This document shows positions 7,553-15,637 of a stretch of 35,284 bases of DNA, one piece after another. The notes under the pieces were generated by a model. That model had not been told where the DNA came from. It saw nothing but the letters and a program-made list of their open reading frames with translations, and did no database searches. Each line of letters starts with the position of its first letter. Position 1 is the first letter of the stretch. Position numbers and translations under genes: made by a program. The stretch is from Acidobacteriota bacterium. GTDB taxonomy: Bacteria > Acidobacteriota > Vicinamibacteria > Vicinamibacterales > UBA2999. The stretch spans positions 1 to 35,284 of the forward strand of contig JAIVJN010000031.1 in NCBI GenBank assembly GCA_020200025.1. Direction: 5' to 3'.

Positions 7553-8740
7553 ATGACCGCACCGCTCGAGGGCGTGACGGTGCTCGACCTGACGCGCGTG
7601 CTGTCCGGTCCGTATTGCACCATGGTGTTGGGCGATCTTGGCGCCCGCATCATCAAGCTGGAGCATCCAGCCCGCGGCGACGACACGCGCCACTGGGGAC
7701 CGCCGTTCCTAGCCGATCAGAGCGCCTATTTCCTGAGCATCAATCGCAACAAGGAGAGCCTCACGCTCGACTTCAAGCACGTGGACGCCGGCGAGGTTCT
7801 CGCGCGGCTGCTGCCGCGGGTCGACGTCCTGGTCGAGAACTTCCGTCCGGGGACGCTCGATGGATGCGAGCTCGATGCGGACACGCTGCTCCAGCGGTTT
7901 CCGCGTCTCGTGTACTGCTCGATTTCCGGATACGGCCAGACCGGTCCGCGCTCGCGCGAGCCGGGCTACGATGCGGTGATTCAGGCCGAGGGCGGCTTGA
8001 TGAGCGTGACGGGCGATGCCGACGGTCCGGCGTTCCGCCTCGGTGTGGCCATCTCCGACATCACCGCGGGTCTCTTCGCGGCGCAAGGGGTGCTGGCCGC
8101 CCTTCTGGCCCGCGAGCGTACGGGACGCGGCCAGCTCGTCGACGTCGGCATGCTCGACTCGACCGCTGCCCTTCTCACCTATCAAGCCGCCATCCATTTT
8201 GCGACCGGTCAGCCACCGGCGCGCATGGGCAACCGACATCCGACGATTGCGCCCTACGAGACATTCACGGCAACGGATGGCGAAGTGGTCGTGGCAGTCG
8301 GCAACGATGCCATCTGGCGCCGCTTTTGTGCCGCTGCCGGCTTGGACGGCCTCGCCGAGGATCACCGCTTTGCAACGAACCGTGGACGGTTGACGAATTA
8401 CACCGAGCTCAGGCCGATCCTGGCCGAGCGGCTCGGCACGAGGTCACGCGCCGAATGGCTCACACGCTTCACCGCGGCGGGCGTGCCGTGCGGGTCCGTG
8501 CGGAGCGTCGGCGAGGTCCTCGCGGATCCGCACCTGGCCTCGCGACAGATGATCCACGCGCTGCCGCACCCGACGGCCGGATTCGTGCAGGTGATCGGAT
8601 CGCCGCTCAAGCTCTCGGACACACCCACGAGCGTGCGTACGGCTCCGCCCGTCCTCGGACAGCACACCGAGTCGATCCTGTCGGAGCTCGGGTTCGGGTC
8701 GACGGCGATTGACGGGTTGCGATCAGCTGGAGCGGTCTAG
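7553..8740 (+). CDS. Class III CoA-transferase (CaiB/BaiF family)
   Basis: A 395-residue family III CoA-transferase, which moves CoA between carboxylic acids through an aspartyl-CoA mixed anhydride. The N-terminal signature PLEGVTVLDLTRVLSGPY, the segment VENFRPGTLD, SISGYGQTGP, and the catalytic aspartate in VDVGMLDS are present; length is typical (about 390-410). Substrates vary (oxalate, succinate, carnitine, methylsuccinyl and mesaconyl CoA) and cannot be assigned here. It stands alone between homoserine dehydrogenase and a repeat element. A small hairpin just past the stop (CGGCTGATGAAAAGCCG) may end its transcript. Confidence 0.92.
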   Translation: MTAPLEGVTVLDLTRVLSGPYCTMVLGDLGARIIKLEHPARGDDTRHWGPPFLADQSAYFLSINRNKESLTLDFKHVDAGEVLARLLPRVDVLVENFRPGTLDGCELDADTLLQRFPRLVYCSISGYGQTGPRSREPGYDAVIQAEGGLMSVTGDADGPAFRLGVAISDITAGLFAAQGVLAALLARERTGRGQLVDVGMLDSTAALLTYQAAIHFATGQPPARMGNRHPTIAPYETFTATDGEVVVAVGNDAIWRRFCAAAGLDGLAEDHRFATNRGRLTNYTELRPILAERLGTRSRAEWLTRFTAAGVPCGSVRSVGEVLADPHLASRQMIHALPHPTAGFVQVIGSPLKLSDTPTSVRTAPPVLGQHTESILSELGFGSTAIDGLRSAGAV

Positions 8741-8829
8741 CGGCTGATGAAAAGCCGAGCCTTGAAGTCAAGAGGCACAAGGCCGCCTCTTGCCTGGCCT
8801 ACTCCGGTTGCTGGGTTTTTCACCAACCT

Positions 8830-8987
8830 GGCAGCGAAGCTTCGCCCCGAACCGCCAAGAGATCAGCGGGGCTGCGCTTCGCTGCCATAGTATTGTTTTG
8901 CCCCGCCTCGCGGGGCCTAGACATCTCCTGAGGCCATTCGGGAAATTAGCTTCATTCACAACGCTCCCAGCCTTAGGAGATGTCTAG
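8830..8987. repeat. Three-hairpin intergenic repeat, copy 2 (complete)
   Basis: Three consecutive palindromes. The first pairs GGCAGCGAAGC (8830-8840) with GCTTCGCTGCC (8876-8886), with an inner GCCCCG/CGGGGC stem. The second is GCCCCGC-CTC-GCGGGGC at 8900-8916. The third is a near-perfect 18-bp inverted repeat with CTAGACATCTCCTGAGGC at 8917-8934 and its partner at 8970-8987. It is homologous to the element at 1-122, including loop sequence. The rest of the 281-base gap from 8741 holds only small hairpins. Confidence 0.8.
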
Positions 8988-9022
8988 TGTTGCTGGACCC
9001 GCGTTTCGCAACGAGCTTATCC

Positions 9023-9397
9023 ATGGATACCGGCCTCGTCCGTAAACGTCTTCGCTCTGCCGTCGATGCGGCGCGCAGGGAAGCCACGGCACGCCGCTCT
9101 CGCGCTGACGCGTCCGCAAAAGCTTACGAGCAATTCCTCGTCGACGTGGCTGTGCCGGCATTCCGCGCCATGGCCACTGCGCTTCGCGCCGAAGGACTGC
9201 CGTTCGAGGTGATGACCCCGTCCGATGCCGTACGGTTGGTGCCGGAACGCAATCGTGACGATGGGATCACGCTCGAGCTCGATGCGACGGCCGATCCGCC
9301 GATGCCGCTCGTCTCAGTAACGCGTTCGCGGGGCAGCCGCGTCGTCCAGCGCGAGCGAACCGTGAGAGGGGCCGCCACCCCGTACGCCCCCGGATAG
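9023..9397 (+). pseudogene. Conserved hypothetical protein, C terminus lost
   Basis: The 124-codon reading frame begins MDTGLVRKRLRSAVDAA. It is rich in Arg and Ala helices and followed by a beta-rich part (GITLELDATADPPMPLVSV). I recognise the pattern of a conserved helical hypothetical found in Acidobacteriota-type genomes; no function is known. Reading ends abruptly after RERTV, and the following residues come from DNA that is the antisense of the facing ubiE-type gene. Normal members continue about 30 residues more. The convergent ubiE-type gene is cut at the same point, so one deletion seems to have removed both 3' ends. The ATG at 9023 is preferred over the ORF start at 8987, which is in the repeat. 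Confidence 0.6.
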
Positions 9398-9996
9398 CGA
9401 CGGATCGATTCGGGAATATACCGATAGGTGTCCGGATCGCCGTGCAGCACCCACCCCACCACGCTGCCGACGCGGGCGAGATAGCTCAAATAGAGCCGCC
9501 GCAGACGAGCGTCGTCCGGACGATTGAAATCGAGTGAAAGGAACCGGCCACCAGGTTTGAGGACGCGGGCGATTTCCTCGAGAGCAGGGCCGAGCTCCGG
9601 GACATTTCTCAATCCGTAACCCGTCGTGACGACTTCGAACGACGCGCCACGAAACGGCAGCGCCATCATGTCGCCGGTGAGGAAAGCCGGACTGGGCTGG
9701 CCGCGCGCCTTGGCGACGGCGATCTCCAGCATGCGATGAGTGACGTCGAGCCCGACCGTGGCCGCCCCCTTCGCACGAAGCAGGTAGGTGATGTCGCCTG
9801 TGCCGGCAGCTAGATCCAGCGCCCGTTCGCCGGGATGGATGTCGGCGAGCTGCACGAGCCGCTTTTTCCAATGCCGATCGCGACCGTAGGAGAACAGGAC
9901 CGTGATGAGATCGTAGCGGTCCGCAATGGTAGCGAAGAGCCGTCGAACGTGGATGCGCTTGCTCTCCGGCGTATCGAAGGCGGCTTCGAGGGACAC
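9124..9996 (-). pseudogene. UbiE/MenG-type quinone methyltransferase, C terminus replaced by read-through
   Basis: S-adenosylmethionine-dependent C-methyltransferase for demethylmenaquinone or ubiquinone precursors. Homology runs from the start (SKRIHVRRLFATIADRYDLI) through the SAM site LDLAAGTGDITY and the family motifs YGLRNVP and YIPESIRRYPG. At about 9375-9385 it stops and the frame reads on through the antisense of the facing hypothetical gene to 9124. About 30 C-terminal residues, usually ending near GGLMAIH, are missing. The 290-residue ORF length is thus an artefact of the join. The core SAM fold is intact. It starts seven bases after the cupredoxin gene and probably belongs to the metal/redox operon upstream. 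Confidence 0.78.
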
Positions 9997-10003
9997 GCGA
10001 TGA

Positions 10004-10405
10004 TTATCGCGCCACCACCTCGATGACGCCGCGCATCATCTCGGAGTGCGGCCGGCACTGATATTCGTACGTGCCCGGCGCGGTGGGCGCCTCGAACGTG
10101 ACGGAGCCCTGCTGACCGTTGGAGAGAGATCTCGTCGCCACGTCCCACGAGGGAATGGCGAAGTCGTGCACCATGCCCGGCGTCTCATTGCGCACGACGA
10201 TGCGGACCCGCTCACCGGCGGTGACCCGGACGATCGGGTTCATCTCTGGCTGGCCTTCGAGGACGAACGTCATCCCTCTTGTCACGAGGACGATCTGGCG
10301 CGCCGGCGCCCGTTCCGCAACGAGCGGCAGCACCGCAACGATTCCGATGAAAACCGCCGCGCAAACCGCCGCCGTGCGCCAATGTCGTCGAACTACCTTT
10401 GTCAC
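10004..10405 (-). CDS. Exported cupredoxin (plastocyanin-like)
   Basis: A 133-residue protein with an N-terminal hydrophobic export or anchor segment (AAVCAAVFIGIVAVLPLV) followed by a compact cupredoxin domain. Type 1 copper ligands are visible as His in MVHDFAIP, Cys in YEYQCRPH, the following His, and Met in EMM. It probably carries electrons or copper in the periplasm. It lies between the ZIP transporter (74-base gap) and the UbiE-type gene (7 bases) on the same strand, downstream of a multicopper oxidase, so a redox partnership with that oxidase is likely but inferred. Confidence 0.88.
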   Translation of the reverse strand: MTKVVRRHWRTAAVCAAVFIGIVAVLPLVAERAPARQIVLVTRGMTFVLEGQPEMNPIVRVTAGERVRIVVRNETPGMVHDFAIPSWDVATRSLSNGQQGSVTFEAPTAPGTYEYQCRPHSEMMRGVIEVVAR

Positions 10406-10479
10406 GTCACCCTCATGTCATCCCGCCGATGAGCTCTACGCCCGCAGGGTTCGAGCCCCGCCTGCCGGTGCAGTCCGCT

Positions 10480-11757
10480 TTACCCGACGAACATCCCGGT
10501 CACATACATCACAACCACGCCGACGACGAGACCGGCCAGCACGGGACGTTGCAGCAAGTGCCGGCCCACGCCACCTTCGCCTGCGGTCTGCTTCAAAATC
10601 TGGCGCATCACCTGCCCGATGGCGCCGACACCGAAGCCGAGCATGAGCACGGCCCACACCGGCGAGGTGACGAACCCACCGAGCCACGCGCCGGCGATCG
10701 TCGGTACACCGCCGACCAGGCCCAACTTGAGAAGGTTTGCTACTGGCGCACGGGTGCCTTCTCGCGCCAACGGCGCCACGATCGCCAAGCCCTCGGTCGT
10801 GTTGTGCAGCGTGAAGCCGACGATGAGCAGAGAGCCGAGTGCCATTTCGCCGAGCGCGAACGCCGATCCGATGGCGAGGCCTTCGCCAAAGTTGTGGAGG
10901 CCGATGCCGATGGCGACGAGGAGCGCCAGCACCCAACCGGTGCTGGGCCCAGCGGCGGCCGACGCGGCGTTCGTCTTGTTTCGGCGCTCACCGAGGTAGA
11001 AGCCCACCGCATCGAGCGCCACCCAGGCCGCCATCGCTCCGAATACGAACAACGTCACGCCCTGGTACGACTCGGGGACGGCGGCAGCCGACTCGAGGCC
11101 GTCGAGCGCGCCGTCGACGAAGAGAAAAGCTAACAGCCCAACCGTCAACGCCAGCAGAAAGTCGAGGCCGCGCCGGTCGAGTCTGCCGACCAGCGGATAC
11201 CAGAGGAGGCCAATTGCCACGGGGATCACACCGACATACAGGCCAATCAGTGCAAAGACGCCGAAGAACCGTAATGTCGGCCGCGGCGTTTCGACGGCCA
11301 CACCAATCGCGTGATCGAATGTCGCGCCAGTCGACGTGATCAGCCTGACGAGGTGAGATTCGCCTTGCACCCACGGGTACGGAATCACGAGCCTCGTCCG
11401 ATTCAGGTGCTCGAGGCGTGTGCCCTGTTCCGCTTGAAACGTCCAGAACGCATCGTCGACCATCACTTGCGCGATGGTCACTTCGTCGGGGCCGTCGTTG
11501 AGCACACCCAGGACGATCTGGCCCGGGCTGAGCACAGCCCGCTCGATGGAAAGGCGCTCGACCGGCGGATAGCCGTCGCCGGTGACGAAGCTGGACGGCC
11601 CCCTGCCGATCAAGAGCGCCAGCAGGGCGCCGAGCAATACGAGCGGCCCGAGACCGAGCATCCAGGTGACCACGGCGCGGCGTGGAGGCGTCACCGGGGC
11701 GTCAGCCAGCGTCGAGCGCGGAGCACCGAGCGCCCCCGTGCCGACATTACGTGACAC
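10480..11757 (-). CDS. ZIP-family metal transporter with N-terminal extracytoplasmic domain
   Basis: A 425-residue membrane protein. A first membrane span (about residues 33-50) is followed by about 110 residues with beta-rich character (SIERAVLSPGQIVLGVLNDGPDEVTIAQV), probably outside the membrane, then a ZIP core. The core carries the metal-binding helices IGIGLHNFGEGLAIGSAF and GFTLHNTTEGLAIVAPL with their HN..E..A pattern. ZIP proteins import divalent metals (Zn, Fe, Mn). The GTG at 11757 overlaps the oxidase stop by 11 bases; a later ATG would cut into the first span. The extra domain is unusual for a simple ZIP protein. Confidence 0.85.
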   Translation of the reverse strand: MSRNVGTGALGAPRSTLADAPVTPPRRAVVTWMLGLGPLVLLGALLALLIGRGPSSFVTGDGYPPVERLSIERAVLSPGQIVLGVLNDGPDEVTIAQVMVDDAFWTFQAEQGTRLEHLNRTRLVIPYPWVQGESHLVRLITSTGATFDHAIGVAVETPRPTLRFFGVFALIGLYVGVIPVAIGLLWYPLVGRLDRRGLDFLLALTVGLLAFLFVDGALDGLESAAAVPESYQGVTLFVFGAMAAWVALDAVGFYLGERRNKTNAASAAAGPSTGWVLALLVAIGIGLHNFGEGLAIGSAFALGEMALGSLLIVGFTLHNTTEGLAIVAPLAREGTRAPVANLLKLGLVGGVPTIAGAWLGGFVTSPVWAVLMLGFGVGAIGQVMRQILKQTAGEGGVGRHLLQRPVLAGLVVGVVVMYVTGMFVG

Positions 11758-12793
11758 TGCCAGCCTCCGCACGGAACAGTCCCATCCATCCGAGCTCGGC
11801 GAACTCGCTCTGATGGGCGTGGAACATGAAGTCACCGGGATACCGGAACGTGGTCTCGAGGATGGCGCGCTCGCCTTGCGCGAGCACGATTGTGTCGATG
11901 TGCTCGACGTGCGCCGAGGGCGTGCCGGTCCGCGCGGCATCGAAGAACATGCCGTGCAGATGGAAGCTGTTGAGCAGATCGAACTCGGTGAGGTTCACGA
12001 GATAGATGCGCACCGGCCGACCGACGGTGACGCGCACCGGATCGGTCATGTAGGCGTTGGCGATCGAATTGACCGCGTAGACTTCGTTTTCGTTATCGAA
12101 GTTGGTGTCGAACGCGTTCATCACCATGACCATTTCGTCGGCCGGCGCCCGACCGCCTCGGGGATCGACGATGAACGCGCCGTAGAGGCCCTTGTGAATG
12201 TGACGCTTCAGCGGCACGGCGTGGCAGTGATACAAGTGCAGCCCGACCGGCTCGGCATCGAACTCGTACAGGAACGAGCCACCAGGCATGACCTGATGCT
12301 CGGGCAACGATCCGTCCATTTCCGGCGGGTGCCACCCGTGGAAGTGAATGGTGTGCGGGTGCGATCCCTGGTTGACGAACCGAATGCGCAGGTGATCGCC
12401 CTCCGTCGCGCGGATGGTCGGTCCCGGTACCTCGCCGTTGTACGTCCAGGCGGGGAAGAACAATCCGGGAGCGATCTCGATCTCGCGGTCGACGGCGAAG
12501 ATGTCGTACTCGCGCAGCATCGACCCATCGGGGCGCGAGGTTTCTCGGTAGACCTTCTCGCGCTCGGCGTCCGGTAGATGATTGAAGTTGAAACCGCGCA
12601 GGAACCTGACGGCATCGAAGGCCGACTTTTCGACACGCCCGACCGTCCCCATGGCATGGGCGTGAACCGCATGCTCGGCGCTCGTCGGGGACGCCTGACC
12701 GGAGAGGGCCCGAGTCCAGGCTGCCGCTCCTGTGAGAACGGCGCCGAAACCCGCCACCTGCATCCAGTCCCGGCGGGAGAGTGTCCACTTCAT
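11747..12793 (-). CDS. Exported two-domain multicopper oxidase
   Basis: A 348-residue copper oxidase with a twin-arginine-type leader (LSRRDWMQVAGFGAVLTGAAA). Copper motifs are HFHGWHPPE, HLYHCHAVPLKRHIHKGLYG (type 1 Cys-His in domain 1), SFHLHGMF and a final HAHQSEFAELGWMGLF. This order fits small two-domain oxidases or nitrite-reductase-like forms rather than three-domain laccases. Substrate could be a metal ion such as Fe(II) or Mn(II), given the linked ZIP transporter and DtxR-type regulator, but this is inference. First gene of the minus-strand operon with ZIP, cupredoxin and UbiE-type genes. Confidence 0.9.
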   Translation of the reverse strand: MKWTLSRRDWMQVAGFGAVLTGAAAWTRALSGQASPTSAEHAVHAHAMGTVGRVEKSAFDAVRFLRGFNFNHLPDAEREKVYRETSRPDGSMLREYDIFAVDREIEIAPGLFFPAWTYNGEVPGPTIRATEGDHLRIRFVNQGSHPHTIHFHGWHPPEMDGSLPEHQVMPGGSFLYEFDAEPVGLHLYHCHAVPLKRHIHKGLYGAFIVDPRGGRAPADEMVMVMNAFDTNFDNENEVYAVNSIANAYMTDPVRVTVGRPVRIYLVNLTEFDLLNSFHLHGMFFDAARTGTPSAHVEHIDTIVLAQGERAILETTFRYPGDFMFHAHQSEFAELGWMGLFRAEAGSVT

Positions 12794-12795
12794 AG

Positions 12796-12811
12796 TTTTG
12801 ACCGTTCAAAA
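12796..12811. promoter_or_regulatory. Operator-like palindrome next to the oxidase start
   Basis: A perfect inverted repeat TTTTGA-CCGT-TCAAAA lies two bases upstream of the multicopper oxidase start codon, in the 85-base gap shared with the divergent DtxR/MntR-type gene. It has TTGA/TCAA half sites like the second palindrome at 12834-12854. It is likely a regulator binding site; the binding protein is inferred. Confidence 0.5.
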
Positions 12812-12833
12812 TTAAACCACGCCAGTGGCCGAA

Positions 12834-12854
12834 ACGTCAAGCGCGGTTTGACGT
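12834..12854. promoter_or_regulatory. Second operator-like palindrome in the oxidase/regulator gap
   Basis: ACGTCAA and TTGACGT form a perfect 7-bp inverted repeat with a 7-base spacer, 24 bases before the regulator ATG. Together with 12796-12811 it gives a pair of TTGA-type sites suited to autoregulation by the metal-responsive regulator. The plus-strand TTGACG could also act as a -35 box. Confidence 0.45.
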
Positions 12855-12878
12855 GTCTGCTACCATTTGCAAGGGGCC

Positions 12879-13553
12879 ATGTTTCCTTCGAGTACCGTCG
12901 AAAACTACCTCAAAGCCATCTACCTCGGTGGTGAGGGTCAACTCGAAGTTCAGCGTTTGATGCCCATGGGTCAGTTGTCGGCGGCCCTCGGCGTCGCGCC
13001 CGGCACCGCCACCACGATGGTGAAGGCGCTGGCCGAGTCGGGGCTCGTCGAGTACGAGCCGTACAACGGCGTGCGGCTGTCGGCCGCCGGCGAGAAGCTG
13101 GCGGCTCTCGTGTTGCGCCGGCACCGTTTGGTCGAGCTCTTCCTTGTCCGAGTCATGGGAATGCCCTGGGACGAGGTGCACGACGAGGCAGAGCAGCTCG
13201 AGCACGCGGTGTCCGATCGGCTCATCGAACGGATCGATCAGATGCTGGGCCATCCCGAGGTCGATCCGCACGGGGACCCCATCCCCGACCCCGACGGGCA
13301 GTTGCGGCGCCGGGAGTTCGACACGCTGCTCACGTGTCCACTCAACACGCCCGTCCGTGTCACTCGAGTGACCGATCAAGATGCCGCGTTTTTGCGCTTC
13401 CTCGAGAGCCACCATCTGAAGCCAGGTGAGACGACCGAGGTCGAAGCCCGCGATCAGGTGGCCGACAGCGTGCGGCTGCGTGGACAGGACGACCAGCGCA
13501 TCACGATTGGCATGCGCGCCGCCTCGAAGTTGCTCGTGGAAACGGGAATGTAG
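12879..13553 (+). CDS. DtxR/MntR-family metal-dependent regulator
   Basis: A 224-residue three-part regulator. Residues about 1-65 are a winged helix (SSTVENYLKAIYLGG; APGTATTMVKALAESGLVEY). Residues about 70-140 are the dimer and metal-binding domain with MGMPWDEVHDEAEQLEH, containing the typical E..C/H..E ligand pattern region. The last 70 residues are an SH3/FeoA-like domain (LNTPVRVTRVTD). Proteins of this family sense Fe(II) or Mn(II) and repress uptake genes. The ATG at 12879 follows AAGGGG. It is divergent from the oxidase-ZIP-cupredoxin operon, which it probably controls through the two palindromes in the gap. Confidence 0.9.
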   Translation: MFPSSTVENYLKAIYLGGEGQLEVQRLMPMGQLSAALGVAPGTATTMVKALAESGLVEYEPYNGVRLSAAGEKLAALVLRRHRLVELFLVRVMGMPWDEVHDEAEQLEHAVSDRLIERIDQMLGHPEVDPHGDPIPDPDGQLRRREFDTLLTCPLNTPVRVTRVTDQDAAFLRFLESHHLKPGETTEVEARDQVADSVRLRGQDDQRITIGMRAASKLLVETGM

Positions 13554-13597
13554 GGCGGCCCTTCAGGGCCGCCGCGGGCGGGGCCAAAGTTCCGCCA

Positions 13598-14269
13598 CTA
13601 CCTACGGCTACCTCGCGCGAATCGATCGACGACCTCGACGAGGTCGGAGGGCCGATCGACCACGTAGCTCGTCGCAGGTGGATGCTCACGAAAGCGCGCC
13701 GCGCCGAAGCCGTAACGCGCCCAGCCGAACGCAAATCCCGCGGCCGCGGCGGTTTCAGCATCGAAAGGTGTGTCGCCCACGAGCATCGTGGGCAGGTTTC
13801 CAACTCGAGCGGCCAATGCTCTGAGCCCGGCGGGGTTGGGTTTGCGCGGCCACGGACCATCGCCGCCAATCACCTCGTCGAAGAGCTCCGCCAGCGCGAG
13901 ACCGTCCAGAATACGGCGCGAGGGCTCGACCGGCTTGTTGGTGAGCACGGCCAGCCTGGCGCGTCTCGACACGCGTGTCAGCGCATCGCGCATGCCGGGA
14001 TAGGGTCGAGTGTGGTTGAGGAGCCGATTGTCGTAGATTGCCAGGAAACGTTCGAGCGCCCCGGGTGTCTGGGGATCGACTCCAGCCGCCGACAGCGCAC
14101 GCTGTACGAGGAGCGACGCGCCTTCCCCCACCATCGCGCCGACCTCGTCCACCGCAAGCGGCCGCCCGCCGAGGGCAACGACGAGCTCGCTTGCCGACTC
14201 GGCCAGATCCTGTACCGATTCGACCAGCGTGCCGTCGAGATCGAAAACGATGAGCAGCCGGCGCGTCAC
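13598..14269 (-). CDS. HAD-family phosphatase, phosphoglycolate phosphatase-like
   Basis: A 223-residue HAD hydrolase with motif I FDLDGTLVES, motif II LAVLTNKP, the lysine in PRKPNPAGL, and motif IV LVGDTPFDAETAAAAG. The cap and overall length fit phosphoglycolate phosphatases (Gph), which clear the 2-phosphoglycolate released in DNA repair, but the exact substrate is not certain. The GTG start overlaps the queD stop by four bases (GTGA), indicating coupling. Confidence 0.85.
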   Translation of the reverse strand: MTRRLLIVFDLDGTLVESVQDLAESASELVVALGGRPLAVDEVGAMVGEGASLLVQRALSAAGVDPQTPGALERFLAIYDNRLLNHTRPYPGMRDALTRVSRRARLAVLTNKPVEPSRRILDGLALAELFDEVIGGDGPWPRKPNPAGLRALAARVGNLPTMLVGDTPFDAETAAAAGFAFGWARYGFGAARFREHPPATSYVVDRPSDLVEVVDRFARGSRR

Positions 14270-14679
14270 TGCTCAACGGGCTCGCCGTAGGTGGCCCACG
14301 ACGTGGGGGTCTCCCACACGGTGACGCGCACGACGGCAAGCCCTTCCTGACGGGCGTGGTCGAAGATGAGCCGCGCGATGCGCTCAACCGTCGGGTTGCT
14401 GTCGACGATGAAGATCGGTTCGCCCAGTTGCTGCAGCGGCGCGACGAGCGGGTCGTCGTGGCGGAGCACCATCTTGTGGTCCAACTCCCGGTCGACCCAG
14501 CCTTTGACGATGCGCTTGATATCGCTGAAGTCGCACACCATGTTGCGCGAGTCGAGGAGATCGGTACGCACCTCGATCTCGGCCGTCGCGTTGTGGCCGT
14601 GCGGATGCTTGCAGATCCCGTCGTAGTCGAGAAGACGATGGCCGTAGCAGAAGTCGATGCGTTTGGTCACGGAATACAT
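14266..14679 (-). CDS. queD: 6-carboxy-tetrahydropterin synthase / PTPS-like (QueD)
   Basis: A 137-residue protein of the 6-pyruvoyl-tetrahydropterin synthase family, which in bacteria makes the 7-deazaguanine precursor for queuosine. Zinc ligands are His in CYGHRL and the two in HPHGHN; the catalytic region WVDRELDHKMV and the end WETPTSWATY are typical. The ATG at 14679 follows GGAG at seven bases; longer ORF starts have no homology. queC lies divergently 211 bases away, and that gap shows no riboswitch I can support. Confidence 0.88.
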   Translation of the reverse strand: MYSVTKRIDFCYGHRLLDYDGICKHPHGHNATAEIEVRTDLLDSRNMVCDFSDIKRIVKGWVDRELDHKMVLRHDDPLVAPLQQLGEPIFIVDSNPTVERIARLIFDHARQEGLAVVRVTVWETPTSWATYGEPVEQ

Positions 14680-14890
14680 GGAACACTCCAGGGCTGGAGA
14701 ACCACGTGCTGATTGAAGGTCGCCAACGCAGCCTTCCAGCACGCTTCGGTTCTTGGTGGCGGGGCCCAATAGCCGCACCGGCGAGCCACCACATGGCATC
14801 GCATAGGCGCGCGACGCCGGGCGCAGAACACGTGCGATTGTCCTCAGACCCGACACGCCGATGCAATCCCATCTGCGGCATGATTCTCCC

Positions 14891-15634
14891 ATGACGCTCG
14901 TCCTGCTCTCCGGCGGACTCGACAGCGCAGTGCTGCTCGCTCACGAATCGCGCGAGCACGTCGTGCATCCGCTCTTTGTCAGCGTTGGTTTGGCGTGGGA
15001 ATGGGCAGAGCTGCGCGTGCTGGATCGTCTGCTCGCCGCGCCCGTCTTTGCCGGCCGCGTGCGGCCGCTCAGCCGCGCCGAGCTCACCATGCGTGACGTC
15101 TATTCGCCAAGCCATTGGGCGATCCGCGGCACACCCCCCGCGTATGACACGCCGGACGAGGCGGTCTATCTCGCCGGCAGAAATCTCGTGCTCCTGACAA
15201 AGGCGGGTGTCGTCGCCGCCGAGAGACGCCTGCAACGCATCGCGCTCGCTCCACTCGCAGGCAATCCCTTTCCCGATGCCCGTCCGGAGTTTTTCGCCGC
15301 GATGGAGCGGAGTCTGACGTTGGGGCTCGATCACCCGGTGACGGTGGTTGCGCCGTTCTTGCATCGGCAGAAGGCAGACATCATCATGCTGGGGCGAGCG
15401 CTGGGTGTGCCGCTGGAATTGACATTGTCGTGCATGAGCCCGTGCGGGAGAGACGCGAGCGACGTGGCGCGTGGGACAGAGGGCGCGGGGCCGCTGCCCA
15501 TCCACTGTGGCCGGTGCAGCAAGTGCCGCGAGCGCAAGGAGGCGTTCGGCGCCGCGGGTGTTCGCGACCCTACGCCGTACGCAACCGATGAAACCATCGC
15601 TGGCGACACGATCGCTGGCGAAGGAACGAGCTAA
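14891..15634 (+). CDS. queC: 7-cyano-7-deazaguanine synthase-like ATPase (QueC family)
   Basis: A 247-residue PP-loop ATPase. The pyrophosphate-binding SGGLDSAVLL is at the start, and the zinc-binding Cys cluster is near the end (CMSPCG, HCGRCSKCRERKEAF). QueC turns 7-carboxy-7-deazaguanine into preQ0 in the queuosine route, matching the nearby queD; queE and queF are not in the window. The last 15 residues (TDETIAGDTIAGEGTS) contain a small direct repeat in the DNA and lie beyond usual homology, close to where the facing DUF4097 gene is cut. Confidence 0.82.
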   Translation: MTLVLLSGGLDSAVLLAHESREHVVHPLFVSVGLAWEWAELRVLDRLLAAPVFAGRVRPLSRAELTMRDVYSPSHWAIRGTPPAYDTPDEAVYLAGRNLVLLTKAGVVAAERRLQRIALAPLAGNPFPDARPEFFAAMERSLTLGLDHPVTVVAPFLHRQKADIIMLGRALGVPLELTLSCMSPCGRDASDVARGTEGAGPLPIHCGRCSKCRERKEAFGAAGVRDPTPYATDETIAGDTIAGEGTS

Positions 15635-15637
15635 CTC

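Noticed and set aside
14680-14890. preQ1 riboswitch between queD and queC
   Set aside because: The region has no recognisable preQ1 aptamer pattern and is GC-rich without a terminator-like stem.
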